DNA of 64,000 nucleotides from assembly GCA_001592805.2 (NCBI GenBank), contig CP051139.1, positions 2,294,001 to 2,358,000 of the forward strand, written 5' to 3'. The DNA comes from Peltaster fructicola. Taxonomy: Eukaryota; Ascomycota; Dothideomycetes. The position numbers and the translations under genes are program-made. Shown here piece after piece: positions 10,854-21,427 of the stretch. The notes under the pieces were generated by a model. The model saw nothing but the letters and a program-made list of their open reading frames with translations, ran no database searches and had not been told where the DNA came from. Position 1 is the first letter of the stretch. Each line of letters opens with the position of its first letter.

Positions 10854-12095
10854 ATGACATTGAAGATAGCCATCAATGGCGCTGGACCAGCAGGCTGTAT
10901 GCTAGCTCGACTCCTCACTCAGAGCAACAAAGACATTGAAGTTGTCATCTTTGAGGGCGAAGCTAGTTTGAACTTCAGATCACAAGGAGGCACACTCGAC
11001 CTTCGTACTGGCTCTGGTTTAGACGCCATCAAGGCCGCCAACCTCTGGGAAGAATTCAAACCTCACGCTCGCTACGACGGCGAGGCACTCAAGGTAGCTG
11101 ATAAGAACTATGTGCTCTATCTCAACATGAATGGAAGCAAGGAACATAAGGACTTCGCCAGACCAGAAATCGACCGGCCAGCACTGCGGAAACTATTGTT
11201 CGAGAGCTTACCTGCCGGCATCGTCGAATGGGGACACAAACTCGTCAAGGTCGACGAAGATCTCACATTGCACTTCGCTAACAAGCCATCACGAGGAGGT
11301 TTCGATCTGATCGTTGGCGCAGATGGTGCTTGGAGCAAGACCCGAGCTCGCATCAGCAATGCTCAACCCATGTACAGCGGTATCTCTGGACATCAAATGA
11401 CTATCCCGAACGCAGAACGAGATCATAAGGAGCTGTACGATCGTCTTAACAGGGGTTCCATCTTCTCATATTCGAACGGCAAGTCGATCATGGCACAGCA
11501 GATGGGTGACGGCACCATGTCTATCGGCCTGTGGTGCGTACAACCCCAAAATTGGCAGGATCAGGCCCCATTCAACACGAAAGACAATGCACAAATACAA
11601 GCTGCATATGCAGAGTTGTACAAAGACTGGGATCCAAGATTGAGCGCCTATACTCAACAAGCTGACTGCGACATCACGGCAAGAGACCTATATATGCTTC
11701 CTGTGGGACACAAGTGGGAGCATGTCCCAGGCGTAACGCTCATAGGCGACTCTGCAAGTCTCTCGACCCCATTCGCTGGGATTGGCGTCAACAAGGCTCT
11801 TCAAGATGCTCTGTTGCTCTCACAGGCCATTCTTGCCGCAGCTGACAAGCAAGACGCTGCTCAAGCACTTGATCAGGGAGTCAAGACTTTCGAAGAGGAC
11901 CTTTTCAAGCGAGGCAAACAAGTGCAAGAGAACACCTATACCAACATGCAATTCATGTACTTCCAAGAAGATGCTCCACGCAAGGGCATTGAGAAGTTCA
12001 TCATCAATGCTGTGAAAGACGAGATGGGTTGGTTCACCTACCTGCTGGCGCCGCTTGTCTACGCCTACTACTTTGTCTTCAAGCTAGTCTATTGA
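10854..12095 (+). CDS. TetX-like FAD-dependent monooxygenase
   Basis: A single exon of 413 residues. The N-terminal Rossmann motif is INGAGPAGCMLARLL (GxGxxG), with an acidic end of the second strand at EVVIFEGEA. The Arg/Asp region GADGAWSKTRARI near residue 155 is the DG motif of group A flavoprotein monooxygenases. LIGDSASLSTPFAGIGVNKALQDA near 298 is the GD motif that binds FAD ribityl and phosphate. The overall form follows TetX-like hydroxylases, which use NAD(P)H and oxygen on small aromatic substrates. The usual GDAAH is GDSAS here, so the common His is replaced. The last 22 residues (after DEM) are strongly hydrophobic and aromatic, suggesting a membrane contact. No pathway genes adjoin it and the substrate is unknown. 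Confidence 0.85.
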   Translation: MTLKIAINGAGPAGCMLARLLTQSNKDIEVVIFEGEASLNFRSQGGTLDLRTGSGLDAIKAANLWEEFKPHARYDGEALKVADKNYVLYLNMNGSKEHKDFARPEIDRPALRKLLFESLPAGIVEWGHKLVKVDEDLTLHFANKPSRGGFDLIVGADGAWSKTRARISNAQPMYSGISGHQMTIPNAERDHKELYDRLNRGSIFSYSNGKSIMAQQMGDGTMSIGLWCVQPQNWQDQAPFNTKDNAQIQAAYAELYKDWDPRLSAYTQQADCDITARDLYMLPVGHKWEHVPGVTLIGDSASLSTPFAGIGVNKALQDALLLSQAILAAADKQDAAQALDQGVKTFEEDLFKRGKQVQENTYTNMQFMYFQEDAPRKGIEKFIINAVKDEMGWFTYLLAPLVYAYYFVFKLVY

Positions 12096-12309
12096 TGGGA
12101 CTAATGATAACATAATCGAGCAATTGATTGAGCGTTGAGCATAGATGTTAACACCATAATGATACTGTCCCAATAACAATTGCATTCTACTCCTTTGTGT
12201 TATAATATGCGCATGAAGCTGTTCGACCTCGGTCATTGAAAAGTGGAGTGACACAACGCCAACATCATCCTTACCACACCTCAGTACATACTACGTTCAG
12301 CGAGTAACT

Positions 12310-14357
12310 ATGGTGCAACCTGGATCTGTACAGCGACTTCTCGTTGCCAACAGGTGGGTCATACGCGAATGGCTGCGAGTTCACCATTGACACGACTCAG
12401 AGGTGAAATTGCAGCTCGTATCATTTCGTCTGCTCGAGAGCTTGACATTGTGACGCTTGCCTTGTACACTGACAACGATGTTGGGCACACGTACAATGCT
12501 GCACAAGCGATACGACTGAGCGCACCTGCGGCATATCTCAACATCGATGAGCTCTTGAGCATCGCCAAAGAGCACAAGGCTGACTACATTCATCCGGGCT
12601 ACGGCTTTCTATCTGAATCCGCATCGTTCGCAGAACGTGCGAGTAACGAAGGCATCACTGTCATCGGTCCGGGGTCCGACATTCTTGATCGTACAGGAGA
12701 CAAACTTCGAGCACGACTCCTAGCGGAGCAATGTGATGTCCAAGTCTTGCCAGCATTGTCGGAGCCCACTAGCAGTACCGCAGCAGTCAGAGACTTCGCC
12801 ACTCAGTATGGATATCCAATAATGATCAAGGCTGTAGACGGAGGAGGTGGTCGAGGTATTCGTCTCGTCCATTCAGAAGAGCAACTCACCAGCTTAATGA
12901 CCCGCGCTATCGAAGAGAGCCCATCAAAACAGGTCTTTGCCGAAAGAGCTGCCATCGACGGCTTCAGACATGTCGAGGTGCAAATCGTCGGTGACAGGGA
13001 AGGCAACGTCGTACATCTCTGGGAGCGGGAATGTAGTATCCAGAGACGATATCAGAAGGTGGTCGAGCTTGCGCCAAGCACTATCGACAGAGCCAACGTT
13101 TCACCAGTGATCGCAGCAGCGTTGAGGATGGCGAAGCAGGTGAGCCTGCATTTCCAGTGATACGTGCGTCCAGCGCTGACCTGATTTAAGATTAGATACA
13201 TGTCCTTGGGCACATTCGAATTCTTGGTCAACCCGAACTCTAGCGAGTTCTTCTTCCTTGAGATCAACCCACGATTGCAGGTCGAGCACACAATCACCGA
13301 GTCCATCTGCAACATCGACATTGTTAAGGGCCAGATTCGTCTTGCACAAGGAGCAACACTAGCAGAGGCTGGCTTCGTGCTGCCACCACAGCTACCTCAA
13401 CAGTTCGCCATACAGCTTAGGGTGACAGCCGAGGACCCCGACAAGAACTGGACTCTCAGCCCAGGAGAGATCTCGAGTTTTAGGCTACCTTCCGGAAATG
13501 GAGTACGAGTCGATACAGCTTTGACTCCAGATGCCACGAATACCATCGGCACAGACTTTGACAGCGTTGTGGCGAAGATCGTACTGACGGCAGGGAGCTG
13601 GACTGACGTCGTCAGCAAGGCCAGACGAGCTCTCCAAGATACCAAGATCGTCGGCGTAAACACCGACCTAGCACTCTTAGCTGCGATCGTGGACCACCCA
13701 GACTTCGTCCAAGCAAGATGCGATACTCAATGGCTAGAATCCAGGCAACAAGAGCTCATCGAACAAAGCAGATCAATCGCATCAAAGCGATCAAAGGTTC
13801 TTGATCAGCTCCTTCCTTCGGCAGCAAACGAGTCACCGACTCTATCCATCTCGTCAGCCTCAACACTCTTCCGAAAGGACGATGCGTGGTCGATCGCTTT
13901 AACATCACTACCCAATAATGCAACAGACCAGCCTTTACAGCATCATCTCAGGCTACAAAAGGTCTTGAAGAACGACTTTCCTGGGATGCTGTCTGCTCAG
14001 ATTGCATTTACCGCTCCGAATGCACAGCCAGTCGAGTATCTCATGGATTTGAACGCCACAACAGCTTCGGCGTCAGCAATAAGCGCGCAGCATAGGCGAG
14101 GCGATCCGAGAGACCCCTCGCACATCAGTATACCGTTCGCCGGCAAGCTAGTCGAGCTGAGTGTGGATGAGGGTGATGCTGTGAAAAAGGGCGACTGCAT
14201 CGCTGTGGTCCAGCAGATGAAGATGGAATTGGAGGTGCGAAGTCCTCGCGATGGCATCGTTACCTGGATCTGTGATATCAATGACGGCGATGACGTCTCG
14301 GAAGGTGTCCTGGCAGCAATCATAGAGGATCAGCAGACCGCAAAATCGAAGCTATAA
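12310..14357 (+). CDS. Biotin carboxylase-biotin carrier protein, no transferase domain
   Basis: Exons 12310-12353, 12401-13139 and 13191-14357, 649 residues. The first splice makes LLVANRGEIAARI; the second joins MAKQ to IRYMSLGTFEFLV and needs the acceptor TTTAAG. The biotin carboxylase domain (residues 1-450) has the Gly loop DGGGGRGIRLV, HVEVQIVGD, QKVVELAP, FEFLV and LEINPRLQVEH, and QLRVTAEDP, so the ATP- and bicarbonate-binding residues look intact. After a linker of about 120 residues, a biotinyl domain ends the protein with VVQQMKMELEVRSP; the Lys near 603 is the biotinylation site. There is no carboxyltransferase region. It resembles the alpha subunit of acyl-CoA carboxylases such as MCC, but the AEDP context (NWTLSPGEIS) differs and no beta subunit is in the window. 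Confidence 0.88.
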
Positions 14358-14435
14358 TGCATGGCGATTAGCTTGGATCTGAGTCCTTTTGATGGTTTGC
14401 TTGCAATGCAGAGCTTGTGAGGCTCGACCTTCCGC

Positions 14436-17400
14436 TCAAGCGACTGCCGGAGCTGTCTCCTCATGCACCAGAGACGGTGGAAGACTTTCCAGCTTCTCGA
14501 TCATGTTCACATTCGTCCTCAGGTTCTGTGCACTAGCAAGAGCTTTGGCAAGAGTTGTCTCGTTTTTCTCTTGGACCAGCCGTCTGAACGCAGAGACAAG
14601 AAAGCCGCTCACGACTTCGACCGACCACTCCATCGGCAAAAGATCGAGCACTTCTGAGAGATCAAACCAGCCACCAAAGCGCTCTAGTAACTCTGAGGTG
14701 CGTTCAAGTTGTTCGTGGGTATCATCAATGGTCATGAATTCGTGCAGTAGGTGTTGGAACAATCGTGATTGTTCTTCTCTGCTTGGTGTTGCAGGCCTTG
14801 GGGCAGCAGTCCAGGAAGTAGGATGGAATATACTGCTTCCTCCCAGAAGACAGTATCGCATGGCTGTATCGTAGTCTCCTAAACCTGCCACTAACAGATG
14901 TATGGCTGCTTCATGCTTGCCCTCACGACCATTGAGAATGATCATTTCTGGAACTAGCACTTTGCTGAACGGCTCGAGACGTATTCGCAAGGCATGAACG
15001 TCGTATCGTGTTGCAGCTCCATGACTGCCACCAATCAGCTGAAGAAGTCGCAAGCGGTTCGACCACCAATCGACAGGAAGTGCATTGTCGGTAATGAAGT
15101 CGCTGAATGTCGGCTTGGGAGGATGTAAAGCTCGATAGGTCTCGGTTGTCTGTAAGAGAGCAGTGGTAGCTTGACTGTCCGGGTCCTCCAGTTCAGCCAG
15201 GACTGTCGAGAGATAGTAGGATATCAGATCGTTGACGTATTGGACATGATTCTTGCCAAACACAAGGTACTCCAGATAGTCCTTAACAGCACCTGGAGCT
15301 CTGGCTTTGAGAATGTCGACAGCTTCTGATGGTGTGAACGTCACACGAGCACTCTCATCTGCGAAGACCTTAGCACCAAGTCTTGCGTCTCTGTTCGCCA
15401 ACCAAGCACCATACTCAGTGACCAGGGCTTTGTCGCGGAGTCTAGAAAGATACTTGCGAAGCTCCGAGTGGCCATCGACAAGCTCGCCTCCTGCATCGTG
15501 TTCACCTTCAAGGATGCGTTTCCAGCTTGCTAGCACTTGAGCAGACATCTTGCGGCTTTGATACAACCGACTTAGCAAATACAGTCGCTTGTACTGTTCG
15601 CAAAGCTCCACGGCGCGATCGAAGGAGTTGACACCCTTGTCTACCACCTCATTGAGCTCTGCTCGCAGAGAGCCAGGAGTTGCAGGGCCACGAGGGCTTT
15701 GCTGGTCAAGCTTCAGAAGGATATGCACGAGTGCGGCATCTACCGAGTGAAAGACCGATGCTTCATCAGCTACGCTTCCAAAGCCTTTCTTCTTACGCCA
15801 GAAAAACAGATATGTCTTGAGGACTTCTAGAGCGTCACCGGGCAGTGCATTGTCAGCTAGCTGACCATCCAATTGCTTCCGCAGCATTGTGATCGTATCC
15901 AATAAGCCTTGTGGCAGCCAGAGTCCTTGTGGTCCGATGACGACCTCCTGGCTAAGTGGTGATAGTAGAGAGAGAAGGATACGAGGGTCTAATTCACCCT
16001 CCTCCAAGGCTGACGCAGCGGCTTGCTTCTGCTGGAAAGTGACAGGTGGATCATATCCTGTTTGTGCAAGCAGTTGGCCGAACAAAAGCAATGACCCTTT
16101 CTGGCGTACATACGTCAGAGACACAAACTCTAGCTCGCTGCTTGCATCTCGTCCTCTGATAGAGTTGAGGACGTACTGCACCTTGGCGATATGTACGCTG
16201 AAGCCTTCCGTGATGTTGACAGCTTGCTCTAAATCATTTGACAGCCGAGTCACAGTGCTTGTCTTGACTACCCATGACACGCAGGATCCTGCGAACACCA
16301 AAGTCTGAGCAGACACAGCTGAGAACCGATCGACAAGTGCGTCTTCTTCGTTGTTCCTCTTCAACTCATCAGCATCTGGTGAGTGCGAGATTGTGGAAGG
16401 CAGGACAAAGCGCCGTTGTCGGAGTGCTCGACTGATTTCTGTTGTGTTGAGGGCAGTCCTTGAGGTAGCTGTTCTTAATCCAACGCCCGTGAAAGGTCGG
16501 TCAGCTTGAGGTGTTTGCGTCGATCCGGGAAGATTGAGATACTGCCTGGACGGCAGAACGACTGTTGGGTCATCGTGTATGAGCTGCAGCTCGATTGTGA
16601 TCTGTAACTCATGCTCATTCTTTGCTCGTACGAGGGCGAGGACGAATGGCTCCGAGGCCGGCTCGTTGGGTTCCTGATTGCCACCATCAAGCACGAGCGA
16701 ATCTGGGTATGAGATGAACTCCATTGTGCCTCGTACAACATCACCGTCAAGATTGACAAAGAGACCGACCCCGGGCTCGTCATACCTGGTGCCAGTGGTC
16801 AACAGAAACTGCTCTGCTGTGGGCGAGACTATGTTAGGTGGCAGACGCTGCGGGACGTCGACCTCGCTTGGAATCGTCGGCACTGTGGCGTCCGGAGCAG
16901 GGCTCAGTACTCGCACAGGTGAGGTGCCTTGCGATGTCGTTGCAGACGACGTCCGACCAGGCCATGGTGCACCGCTGCTGGGATGTAAATGACTTCCATC
17001 TGAGCCAGATCCAAGAGAGGTATTCCTTTCATGGCCTCGTCCTAGACGGATTGGACTAGCATTCGAAAAGCTTCTCGACTGTTGTCTCGTAGGGTGTGAC
17101 TGTGTTAAATCTTGCGTTCTTTGTGGAGCAGTCAAAGCTGCAGACGAGCCAACAGGAAAGAGTTCATTCCTCCGTTGGTTGACTACATCCAAGAGACTGT
17201 ATGTGCTACCATCTGCGACGCATGCAAGATCGCCTCTTCGTTGTATAGCATTGACACCTCCAAGCTCTATATCTCTGATTTTCCGCGCCTCTTCTCCAAT
17301 TTTGATCAGCCTGAGTCGTTGGCGGAGGCATATTGCTATGACTGGTTCCGACTCTTGCTCGATTTGTTCGGAAAGATCAAAGCCACCGATCCAAGTGCAT

Positions 17401-17783
17401 CCTGCTTGTTTGATCTTGCCTCCGTATGCCGGACTGAGCTCTGGAAGGGTATAGAAGGTCAAGGTTGCATTACACAGCACGCATGCTTTGCCAGGTCCAG
17501 GAAGGATTAAGACCTGTCGCACACCCTTCTCAATGCCGGTCTGCTCGTTGTTGAATGTTGGCTGTTGCCGCGAAGCTAATATCCATGATGGCTCTTCTGT
17601 GGTGTTTGCAGGCGGGATCGATACAAAGTGTAGCAGTTCCGCTGAGGATGTACCAACATATAGATTGCCATCCCAGACATCTACTGTGGTGATATACACG
17701 TCGTCATCTGTGTCTGAATCCTCCTTGAGAGGTATGTTGTCGAGGAGTGTTCGTAGGGTGTAAGCGGCATTCTGGCTGGTCAT
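14436..17783 (-). CDS. VPS3: CORVET tethering subunit Vps3 (TGFBRAP1-like)
   Basis: A single exon of 1115 residues. The N-terminal 200 residues form a CNH/citron-type beta-propeller start (VYITTVDVWDGNLYVGTSSAELLHF, then LPGPGKACVLCNATLTFYTLPELSP), interrupted by a Ser/Thr-rich insertion near residues 230-310. The C-terminal half is helical, with the Vps39/TGFBRAP1-type segments RRKKGFGSVADEASVFHSVDAALVHILLKLD and ELCEQYKRLYLLSRLYQSRKMSAQVLASWKRI, and it ends in a clathrin-repeat-like region (GREGKHEAAIHLLVAGLGDYDTAMRYC). Vps3 carries Vps21/Rab5 binding in CORVET on early endosomes. Length and domain order fit. It could be confused with Vps39/Vam6, but the FxxTYLFFWRKKK region favours Vps3. 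It converges on the carboxylase gene, 78 bp between stops. Confidence 0.8.
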   Translation of the reverse strand: MTSQNAAYTLRTLLDNIPLKEDSDTDDDVYITTVDVWDGNLYVGTSSAELLHFVSIPPANTTEEPSWILASRQQPTFNNEQTGIEKGVRQVLILPGPGKACVLCNATLTFYTLPELSPAYGGKIKQAGCTWIGGFDLSEQIEQESEPVIAICLRQRLRLIKIGEEARKIRDIELGGVNAIQRRGDLACVADGSTYSLLDVVNQRRNELFPVGSSAALTAPQRTQDLTQSHPTRQQSRSFSNASPIRLGRGHERNTSLGSGSDGSHLHPSSGAPWPGRTSSATTSQGTSPVRVLSPAPDATVPTIPSEVDVPQRLPPNIVSPTAEQFLLTTGTRYDEPGVGLFVNLDGDVVRGTMEFISYPDSLVLDGGNQEPNEPASEPFVLALVRAKNEHELQITIELQLIHDDPTVVLPSRQYLNLPGSTQTPQADRPFTGVGLRTATSRTALNTTEISRALRQRRFVLPSTISHSPDADELKRNNEEDALVDRFSAVSAQTLVFAGSCVSWVVKTSTVTRLSNDLEQAVNITEGFSVHIAKVQYVLNSIRGRDASSELEFVSLTYVRQKGSLLLFGQLLAQTGYDPPVTFQQKQAAASALEEGELDPRILLSLLSPLSQEVVIGPQGLWLPQGLLDTITMLRKQLDGQLADNALPGDALEVLKTYLFFWRKKKGFGSVADEASVFHSVDAALVHILLKLDQQSPRGPATPGSLRAELNEVVDKGVNSFDRAVELCEQYKRLYLLSRLYQSRKMSAQVLASWKRILEGEHDAGGELVDGHSELRKYLSRLRDKALVTEYGAWLANRDARLGAKVFADESARVTFTPSEAVDILKARAPGAVKDYLEYLVFGKNHVQYVNDLISYYLSTVLAELEDPDSQATTALLQTTETYRALHPPKPTFSDFITDNALPVDWWSNRLRLLQLIGGSHGAATRYDVHALRIRLEPFSKVLVPEMIILNGREGKHEAAIHLLVAGLGDYDTAMRYCLLGGSSIFHPTSWTAAPRPATPSREEQSRLFQHLLHEFMTIDDTHEQLERTSELLERFGGWFDLSEVLDLLPMEWSVEVVSGFLVSAFRRLVQEKNETTLAKALASAQNLRTNVNMIEKLESLPPSLVHEETAPAVA

Positions 17784-18094
17784 CTTCGCAGATCGAGCAT
17801 CATGACCAGATGCTACGGTCGTCAGAGCTAGCTATGAATTGCTGACCGCCAACCGGTCGCAATGAAGTGCAGGCTGGAACGTGTTTTAGAAACTTCGTGG
17901 CTCATATCTGTCTGCTTGGAGTTGTGTCATTGTCCGAGCTTCATGAGCTTGATCTCCGTGATGCCGCTTGCGTGTTCATATTACTTGACAACAAAATGAC
18001 CCTCCAACTCATCTGATCGACCAAGAAACGCAGGCATTCGGAGTGGCTCCTATCTCAACGCGTTGGCATGCAAACACGCTGAAGAAACCTTACG
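17784..18094. other. Divergent VPS3/COY1 promoter
   Basis: 311 bp between the two start codons, serving two membrane-traffic genes transcribed in opposite directions. No clear TATA or repeated element is visible. Confidence 0.45.
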
Positions 18095-20323
18095 ATGGCC
18101 GAGCCCGGCGACACTCTCCCAGACACAGGCGCAAGTGTGGAAGACGCCTATACCACCACCGAGCAGACGAATGGTGCAACCCATGGCGATGCTGCACCAA
18201 CTTCGAAATTTCATCAGGCATTGTCAACATGGCGAACACTCAATCTCACTACCTTGATCTCACAACTGGATGTTGCTGCGGCAGAGTTGGTCTCACACCA
18301 AAGGGATTCTCTTGTACAGCGCAAGGACTTGGCGCAGAAGACGAAGGACTTCCGCAAGCTAGACGACACAGACAAACTTGCAGAGATCAAGGACCTGCTG
18401 AGAGCGTACCAAGGCTATATTGATGTTCTCACCACCCACAGCAAGTCCGTTTCGGCGGCGTTCATGCAAGCATATACACCATTGAGCGATGCTCCCGACC
18501 CCGTGCCGCTCCTTGAAATCAGTCTCGACGGTGTCGTCGCTGTCGATGAAGAGGTACCAGCCTTGCGTAAGGAGAAAGAGGCGATAGCGAGACAACTTGA
18601 GAAGGCCAATGCCCAGATTGAAGAGACCGAGAAACAGCTCGACGAGGAGAGGAACAAGCGTGAAGCGGCAGACTCAGATGTGGGTAGCCAGCTGAAAGAA
18701 GTCGAACAGAAATGGGCTGCTGTGGTGGCGGAGAAGGAAGAAAATTGGTCTGCGAAAGAGAAGTCTATGGAGGAGCGGATCGAGCACTCGGACCGCCTGC
18801 TGAAGGAGCTCAAAGCGAGCTATGAGGTGTCACAGCGACTTGAAAAGTCTGGTGAGAAGTCAGAGGCCGGACAGAGTGCTGCTACGAGTGCCGAACTCGA
18901 AATCACAACAGCAGAGCTCGACAGGGCACAAAACCGAATCGCGGATCTCGAATCACGGAACGAGAGATTACGCGTAGATTTGGCACAGGCGTCCAGCGCT
19001 GGCTCTGGCCGAACCGCGATCGAAGACGACCCAGCATATCTACGTTTGAGGTCGGAGAACTCGTCCCTGCTTCGCAAGCTTGATGCAGCTCGATACGACA
19101 AGGAGAAAGAACAATCAGCGCTGGACGGCAAGCTGAGGTCGCTAGAACGTGACATTGCATCACTGAGGTCAGACCGAGAGAACCTTACAGCACGAGTACA
19201 GAAGCATGCGGACTACGACGAGCTCAAGCGTGAGCTAGAGATGCTGAGAGCTGTGGAGTTCGCCTCTGTCACCACAGACGATCTAGATGATGCTGGAGGA
19301 CGTCAAATTAATGGATCCACTGGCAAAGAGAGTCTCGAGCAGCTACTGCTAGCAAGGAATAAGAAGCTCACGAGCGATCTCACGGAGCTACGTGTGGCTC
19401 ACAACGAGATACAGCAGCGACTGGAACAACTCCAAGAGGACCTCAGTGGCACTAACATGGATCTCGAGAAGACGAGGAACCTGAACGCACAGCTTGAGAA
19501 TGATTTGCAAAAAGCACAACAAGAAGCTACGAATGCTTTTGAGACAATGTCGGTCGCTGGCACATACACAACACGACCTCACAACAAGTCACTGTATGCC
19601 TCTAGTCGCCGTGGCGGTGGCACGAGTCCTACTTCGAGCATCATTGGCGGTTTTGATCCCAGTTCGCCAACGGGCACCGCACCTCGCGTGTTTGATGCCC
19701 TTCGCGCAGGAGAGCCTTACGGCGGAGGATCAGGTATACTTCCCATGGTCACCGCCCAGCGAGATCGCTTCAAGAAGAAGATAGGAGAACTAGAAGCCGA
19801 GTTGCAGAAGCAGTATGCTGCGGTTTCGTCTCTCCGGACTGAGGTCACATCGCTCCAGAAGGACAATCTCAACTTGTACGAGAAGACGAGATATGTTTCG
19901 ACATACTCTCGTCAGCCAGCTAGCTCAGGTTCCGCATATGGCGGTAACTCGATGACTGGAGCCACAACGATGGGTAGCAGTGGCATCGACGATCGATACA
20001 AGTCCGCCTACGAGGCTAATATCAGTCCATTCGCAGCGTTCCGTGGGAGGGAGTCAGCGCGAGCTCTGAAACGTATGTCCCTGCCAGAGCGCGCGGTGTG
20101 GCAGATGATGAGGTTTGTGCTCGCAACCCGCACCAGTCGCAATCTCTTCGCCTTGTACTGCGTGGGACTTCACTTGCTCGTTCTCGTCATGCTATACTAT
20201 AGTGGTACGATGCAAGTTGAGAGCCACGTCGGTGCAGCAGGAGTAGCTGGAGCTGTCGCTGGCGCTGATAACATCGCTCCAGCAGGCGGCGATTGGGAGC
20301 AAGACGCCTTCGAAGGCTCGTGA
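18095..20323 (+). CDS. COY1: Golgi CASP/Coy1 coiled-coil membrane protein
   Basis: A single exon of 742 residues. Residues about 40-120 match the CASP N-terminal segment (HQALSTWRTLNLTTLISQLDVAAAELVSHQRDSLVQRKDLAQ). Long heptad coiled coils run from about 155 to 490. The CASP C-terminal domain follows, with LPMVTAQRDRFKKKIGELEAEL near 553, SLQKDNLNLYEKTRYVSTY, and DDRYKSAYEANISPFAAFRGRE near 640. A single transmembrane segment sits near the C-terminus (FALYCVGLHLLVLVMLYYSG, about 685-705), with a short lumenal tail. This is the layout of a tail-anchored Golgi golgin; yeast Coy1 works in intra-Golgi retrograde transport with the COG complex. The family is conserved and length is as expected. 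Confidence 0.93.
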   Translation: MAEPGDTLPDTGASVEDAYTTTEQTNGATHGDAAPTSKFHQALSTWRTLNLTTLISQLDVAAAELVSHQRDSLVQRKDLAQKTKDFRKLDDTDKLAEIKDLLRAYQGYIDVLTTHSKSVSAAFMQAYTPLSDAPDPVPLLEISLDGVVAVDEEVPALRKEKEAIARQLEKANAQIEETEKQLDEERNKREAADSDVGSQLKEVEQKWAAVVAEKEENWSAKEKSMEERIEHSDRLLKELKASYEVSQRLEKSGEKSEAGQSAATSAELEITTAELDRAQNRIADLESRNERLRVDLAQASSAGSGRTAIEDDPAYLRLRSENSSLLRKLDAARYDKEKEQSALDGKLRSLERDIASLRSDRENLTARVQKHADYDELKRELEMLRAVEFASVTTDDLDDAGGRQINGSTGKESLEQLLLARNKKLTSDLTELRVAHNEIQQRLEQLQEDLSGTNMDLEKTRNLNAQLENDLQKAQQEATNAFETMSVAGTYTTRPHNKSLYASSRRGGGTSPTSSIIGGFDPSSPTGTAPRVFDALRAGEPYGGGSGILPMVTAQRDRFKKKIGELEAELQKQYAAVSSLRTEVTSLQKDNLNLYEKTRYVSTYSRQPASSGSAYGGNSMTGATTMGSSGIDDRYKSAYEANISPFAAFRGRESARALKRMSLPERAVWQMMRFVLATRTSRNLFALYCVGLHLLVLVMLYYSGTMQVESHVGAAGVAGAVAGADNIAPAGGDWEQDAFEGS

Positions 20324-21427
20324 GAGAGGCTCTCGTCAAGCTGTACGGATGAGGCCCTGAGGAGAGGCTCATGCGTCGACAAGATCTTGCCCTAGTCTCA
20401 ACGAAACAATGTCAATATCAAGACCATCACCATGAAGCCGACTCAGCCGAAGGACAAGGGATGTACTGCACTCTCACAAGATGTCGTATCGACAAGCTGC
20501 ATCCGTGTTACACGGCTGCAGTCACGCTGACCACCAAGACTCGGCCTGTACAGGCATATCCGCAGCCTGAGCAGCGCGTAGCTTGCTGTGAGCCTTCAGT
20601 GGATGTCGACCTGTCCTGTCATTCGTCAGATGGTAAGGGATCGCCGGGAAAGACGCAATCAAGGCAGTGGCGCTCTATGGTTCGGTATAATGAAGCGAGA
20701 CTGGTATTGAAAGCACGACAGCCTGTCGAATGCTCGTTCAGCTTGCCTAAGCGCTCGGCATGTCAAGAATGCAGCAAGAGTGTCAATCTTAATTTCCTCG
20801 TTGAGCATTTTACCGCTATTGTCTTGTGCGCTGGGGTCTATTTGAGGATCATTTAGCTTCGTTCTCGTCCTGCAGGGCTCAAACCAGATCACAATACATC
20901 TTCTTGCACTGGCTATACAGACGTTGGACGATGAGCACTCTTCCATGTGCGCGCTGACCGACAGAGGAACATGAACGAGCGGTTCGAGGCGTAACATCGC
21001 ACAAAACGACTGCGAGTGTTGAGCTCACTTGTGTAAGAGGCTGTCAGTCAAGGGCCGGTGGTGATTCAAGGAACATTGGATTTTGACGCCCACCGATAGC
21101 CACAACCGAGATCAGTCATCCAATAGTAGGGGAGCTTTATTCGCCCGGCCCACAAAAGTGCTTGTAGACATCCTTGCACGAGCAAATAGCACCAACTCTG
21201 CTTCTTTACGCGCCGAAGCAGCTCGAAATGATCGCACGCGGGCAGCAGGTTGTGTATGCGTATATATCGAAGCGCCTGCATGATGATGGCCAAGGTCTGT
21301 ATCCTTCACTCTCCATCCTGTCCTTCCACCAGCGCGCCTTCCGTCCGCAGCTCTCGACGCCTATCCTTCCTCCTTCTTGACGAACCATTGTACAGACTGT
21401 CCGGCACAGCTGTACTCACGAACCATC
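20324..21427. other. Intergenic region of 1.1 kb
   Basis: Between COY1 and the secreted-protein gene. A 161-codon plus-strand frame at 20371-20856 has no domain and coding-unlike composition, so I do not call it. A TATA-like stretch (GTATATATCG) near 21255 may serve the downstream gene. No RNA gene or repeat is seen. Confidence 0.4.

Noticed and set aside
20371-20856. 161-codon plus-strand open frame
   Set aside because: No domain, Cys-rich random look, no promoter signal; sits in the COY1 3' flank.
20960-21000. GGTTCGAGGC, a tRNA B-box-like sequence
   Set aside because: No A box, no T stem pairing and no cloverleaf can be drawn around it.
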